Below are positions 29,979 through 32,154 of a stretch of 32,154 nt of DNA, piece by piece. Positions within the stretch are counted from its first letter, which is position 1; each line of letters begins with the position of its first letter. Position numbers and translations under genes: made by a program. The notes beneath the pieces are model-generated. The model ran no database searches. It saw nothing but the letters and a program-made list of their open reading frames with translations, and was not told where the DNA came from. This stretch comes from Actinomycetota bacterium (lineage in GTDB: Bacteria; Actinomycetota; Geothermincolia; Geothermincolales; RBG-13-55-18): positions 1-32,154 of the forward strand of contig QZKE01000042.1 in the NCBI GenBank assembly GCA_003598015.1, read 5' to 3'.

Positions 29979-31416
29979 AGCCCACCTCTCTCTCGAACAC
30001 GTCCAGCCGATGCAGCTGGTTGGGCCCCTCGTAGATCTGGGTGACCTTGGCGTCCCGGAAGATCTTCTCGATTCCGTGTTTTCTGGTGAGACCTTCCAGG
30101 CCGACGATGTCCGCGCATACCGAAACGGCGCGCATAGCTAGGTCGGAGGCCGCCGGTTTGACAGCCGACCCGTGCCGGAGGAAGTTGTCGACGGTCTCCG
30201 CGCTCACCACCTTATTCTTGATACTCTTGACTACCGAGGCCACCGGTCCCAGGCCGCTGAGCTGCTCCACGAGATCCGAGTTGATCAGCTTAGCGGGCGA
30301 GATCTTGAGCGCGATATCGGTGATGGGGTTGTTCAGCATGCGCACCACGTGCATGAAGTCAATGGCCACTAAGAAATTCATTATAGCGGTCCGCAGGGGC
30401 AGGATATCGGTCATCAGGCCCGCCAGGGCGTAATGCACCCATCCCTCATCGATGAGGCGGTGCCCCCTCACCTTCTTCTGCGAGGCGTACTCCACGGTCC
30501 TCTCCACCACACCCCGGGTTAAACCCAGGCCGATCAGCGCCACGGCCCCCCTGGTCGCCGAGAGGATCTCCTGGGCATGCCTAAGCCCTTCGCCCGGGGG
30601 CGCCCAGAGGTTCTCCTCGGGGACGAAGACGTCGGTAAAATTGATCTCCGCCGTGTGGGACGCCTTCTGCCCGCACTTCACCTCCAGCCTGGTGGCCGCG
30701 AAGCCGGGGGTGTCGGTAGACACCAGAAAGGTGGCCTGGGTTTCCAGCGGCCGCCTGCGATCCACCGGAGCATTGACGCAGATCAATCGTGCTAGGTCGC
30801 CGTTGGTACAGAAGCACTTGGTGCCGTTGAGCAGGTAGCCGTCCTTCACCTTCTTCGCCTCGATGGAGGGGCGGCTCGCGGCCATGGCCACGGGGTGCTC
30901 CTGGTCCGTACCCCCGCTGGGCTCGGTGATGGACCAGCCGAAGAAGAACGGGTTACCCTTGCGCTCCTCTTCGACGATCAGCTTGACGATGTGCAACACC
31001 ACGTTCGGCCGGAACTCTACGCAGGCGCCGATGAAGGCAAAAAGATTGAACGTGACCAGCGCCGCGAGGCCGATGTCGGCAGCGATGGCCTCTTCACCCC
31101 AGAGGCCAAAGGCCAGGGTGCTCCAACCCAAACCACCCATCTTCTTCGGGAAAATGGACGTAGGAATTTGCGCCTCCATGGCTTTGTGATAGAATTCCAA
31201 ATCCACGTAGGAAGGGTCCTCGCTGCACCTCCTGTCCGTCTCCAGAGCTCTCGGGGCTATCACCTCGCGCGCGAATTTCCTTCCTGTACGCTGGGCATCC
31301 ACGGCCTGATCGACGTATGCTGGGAACTTCTTCTTGAGGATGTTCATGATGGGCACGTTCTCAAATATATCCGTCTCTTTATTCATGAACCGGTAGATTG
31401 ACTCAGATTCCTGCAT
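29956..31416 (-). CDS. Acyl-CoA dehydrogenase, catalytic-type long form
   Basis: A 486-residue dehydrogenase, about 100 residues longer than usual. The ATG at 31416 follows AAAGGGGGAG; a 17-codon extension upstream is open but hydrophobic and has no site. Motifs: PTSIFPKKMGGLGWSTLAFG, FFFGWSITEPSGGTDQEHP, KCFCTNGDLARLICVNAP, VKCGQKASHTAEINFTDVFV, HGIEKIFRDAKVTQIYEGPN. The last includes the catalytic Glu of the YEG type. An insert of about 60 residues (DFMHVVRMLNNPITDIALKI to DNFLRHGSAVKPAASDLAMR) in the C-terminal helical domain accounts for the length. It overlaps the next dehydrogenase gene by 23 bases. Substrate unknown. Confidence 0.9.
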   Translation of the reverse strand: MQESESIYRFMNKETDIFENVPIMNILKKKFPAYVDQAVDAQRTGRKFAREVIAPRALETDRRCSEDPSYVDLEFYHKAMEAQIPTSIFPKKMGGLGWSTLAFGLWGEEAIAADIGLAALVTFNLFAFIGACVEFRPNVVLHIVKLIVEEERKGNPFFFGWSITEPSGGTDQEHPVAMAASRPSIEAKKVKDGYLLNGTKCFCTNGDLARLICVNAPVDRRRPLETQATFLVSTDTPGFAATRLEVKCGQKASHTAEINFTDVFVPEENLWAPPGEGLRHAQEILSATRGAVALIGLGLTRGVVERTVEYASQKKVRGHRLIDEGWVHYALAGLMTDILPLRTAIMNFLVAIDFMHVVRMLNNPITDIALKISPAKLINSDLVEQLSGLGPVASVVKSIKNKVVSAETVDNFLRHGSAVKPAASDLAMRAVSVCADIVGLEGLTRKHGIEKIFRDAKVTQIYEGPNQLHRLDVFEREVGYDYRRAV

Positions 31417-31542
31417 CTCACTCCCCCTTTCTATCTCCCCTATTATGATTATTATTAAGCCTGCCACGTCTTTGTACTAAGTCCGCCCGCATTCCCAGGG
31501 GATATACGGGAGGGCTTTCTCTCACTCTCCCGCGGCCGACCA

Positions 31543-32154
31543 TCATCCGATCCATGTGGTGCGCGCCGGCTCCCGCTTGACCACCCGGTCGCATGCACCC
31601 AGGGGATACCCGAGGGCTATGGCCGTGAAGTACTCGAAGGGGGGTTTTATCCCCAGCTTTATCTCCAGCTTCTTCCTGACGAATCCGGGAGGGTACGTCA
31701 AACGGATGTTCAACAGTCCTATGAGACAGGTGGCCAGGCCCAGGGAATGAGCAGCTAGGACCATGTTCTCCACACACAGGCTGGTGTCATAGTCAACCTC
31801 GGCGATACCCCGCCTGTCCTTGAGGACGAGGATCACTGTGGGAGCGCCCAGGAAGACGCCGTGGTCGGGATGCTCATAGACCGCCTTTGTCCCCATGAAC
31901 GCTCTCTGGTCGGCGCCGTTTACATTGCGGTAGCTTAAGAGGGTGAGGAGTATCCTCTTGCTTAAGGGTCGCCTCTCGAATTCCTCGAGGCTGGAGGGAA
32001 AGACCAGGTCGCATACGAGCCTCAAGCCCTTCTCCGTCTTCTCGCACAACTCGTTGATGAGGTCCTGGTCCTGGATGACCACGAAGGCCCAAGGTTGGCA
32101 GTTGCCAGCGGAGGGGGCAAAGCGTCCTGCCTCGATGATCCTGGCTACCATCTC
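31543..32154 (-). CDS. Nitroreductase-family FMN oxidoreductase (5' end beyond window)
   Basis: 204 codons are present; the frame continues through the last codon of the window, so the N-terminus is missing. The first visible segment EMVARIIEAGRFAPSAGNCQ is the FMN-phosphate-binding region of nitroreductases (R..APSAxNxQPW); PWAFVVIQD follows, then VDYDTSLCVENMVLAAHSLG, LATCLIGLLN and FEYFTAIALGYPLG. These enzymes transfer hydride from NAD(P)H or ferredoxin to quinones, nitro compounds or C=C bonds; some carry an N-terminal ferredoxin domain that would lie outside the window. It is 126 bases upstream of the dehydrogenase pair in the same orientation and may belong to that cluster. Confidence 0.88.
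   Translation of the reverse strand, partial: EMVARIIEAGRFAPSAGNCQPWAFVVIQDQDLINELCEKTEKGLRLVCDLVFPSSLEEFERRPLSKRILLTLLSYRNVNGADQRAFMGTKAVYEHPDHGVFLGAPTVILVLKDRRGIAEVDYDTSLCVENMVLAAHSLGLATCLIGLLNIRLTYPPGFVRKKLEIKLGIKPPFEYFTAIALGYPLGACDRVVKREPARTTWIG

Overview
The window is a bacterial chromosome segment of moderately high GC whose genes sit mostly on the minus strand. It has three parts: a very large repeat-containing surface protein at the left edge (1-4.4 kb), an accessory island of toxin-antitoxin-like genes, ATPases and gene debris (about 4.8-12.7 kb), and a long acyl-CoA/lipid metabolism block (13-32 kb) interrupted by a decayed insertion sequence. No ribosomal or other marker gene is present, so the lineage cannot be fixed. 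The mix of SDR, MaoC-type hydratase, DUF35, SCPx-like thiolase and many acyl-CoA dehydrogenases, with strong AGGAGG-type ribosome binding sites, fits an uncultured Actinobacteriota or a deltaproteobacterium-like anaerobe. This assignment is inference.

Island (4.8-12.7 kb). It holds a 5'-truncated DUF4143 ATPase, a BrnT/BrnA pair, an intact DUF4143 ATPase, a HEAT-repeat protein followed by a TPR-like protein, a tRNA 3' fragment that looks like an attachment-site scar, an MNT/HEPN nucleotidyltransferase pair, and a 3-hydroxyacyl-CoA dehydrogenase whose 3' half has been replaced. Two kinds of sequence recur. The first is a 30-36 bp motif with core GTGGTCATATAGTGGTTA, present five times in one orientation, each copy carrying a stop codon at the same place at or near a gene 3' end. 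The second is a tandem CACGTG palindrome with exactly 20-bp spacing, found in front of both toxin-antitoxin-like operons.

Lipid block A (12.2-23.3 kb). A minus-strand operon runs SDR dehydrogenase, double-hotdog enoyl-CoA hydratase, KAS III/HMG-CoA-synthase-like protein fused to DUF35, and SCPx-like thiolase. Divergent from it is a regulator that fuses a MerR-type DNA-binding domain to a complete TetR regulator. Convergent with the regulator is an acyl-CoA dehydrogenase/acyl-CoA synthetase operon. Together these cover activation, dehydrogenation, hydration, 3-OH oxidation and thiolysis of an acyl-CoA. The ketosynthase-like protein lacks the expected catalytic Cys and His. A class III CoA-transferase gene is broken by an internal deletion and by a frameshift inside a perfect 16-bp-arm palindrome. 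Beside it is an ISL3-type transposase, also frameshifted.

Lipid block B (24.5-32.15 kb). A tightly packed minus-strand cluster runs nitroreductase-like protein (cut by the right edge), two overlapping acyl-CoA dehydrogenases (one with and one without the usual catalytic Glu), and a 502-residue protein of unknown family made of two copies of a five-cysteine domain. Beyond it lie a frameshifted SRPBCC gene, SDR remnants, an intact SDR and a two-TM HAMP protein with no output domain. The tandem five-cysteine protein with its probable heteromeric dehydrogenase is the best candidate for an undescribed enzyme system. The stop-codon-associated repeat and the shared phased operator are the best candidates for undescribed non-coding elements.
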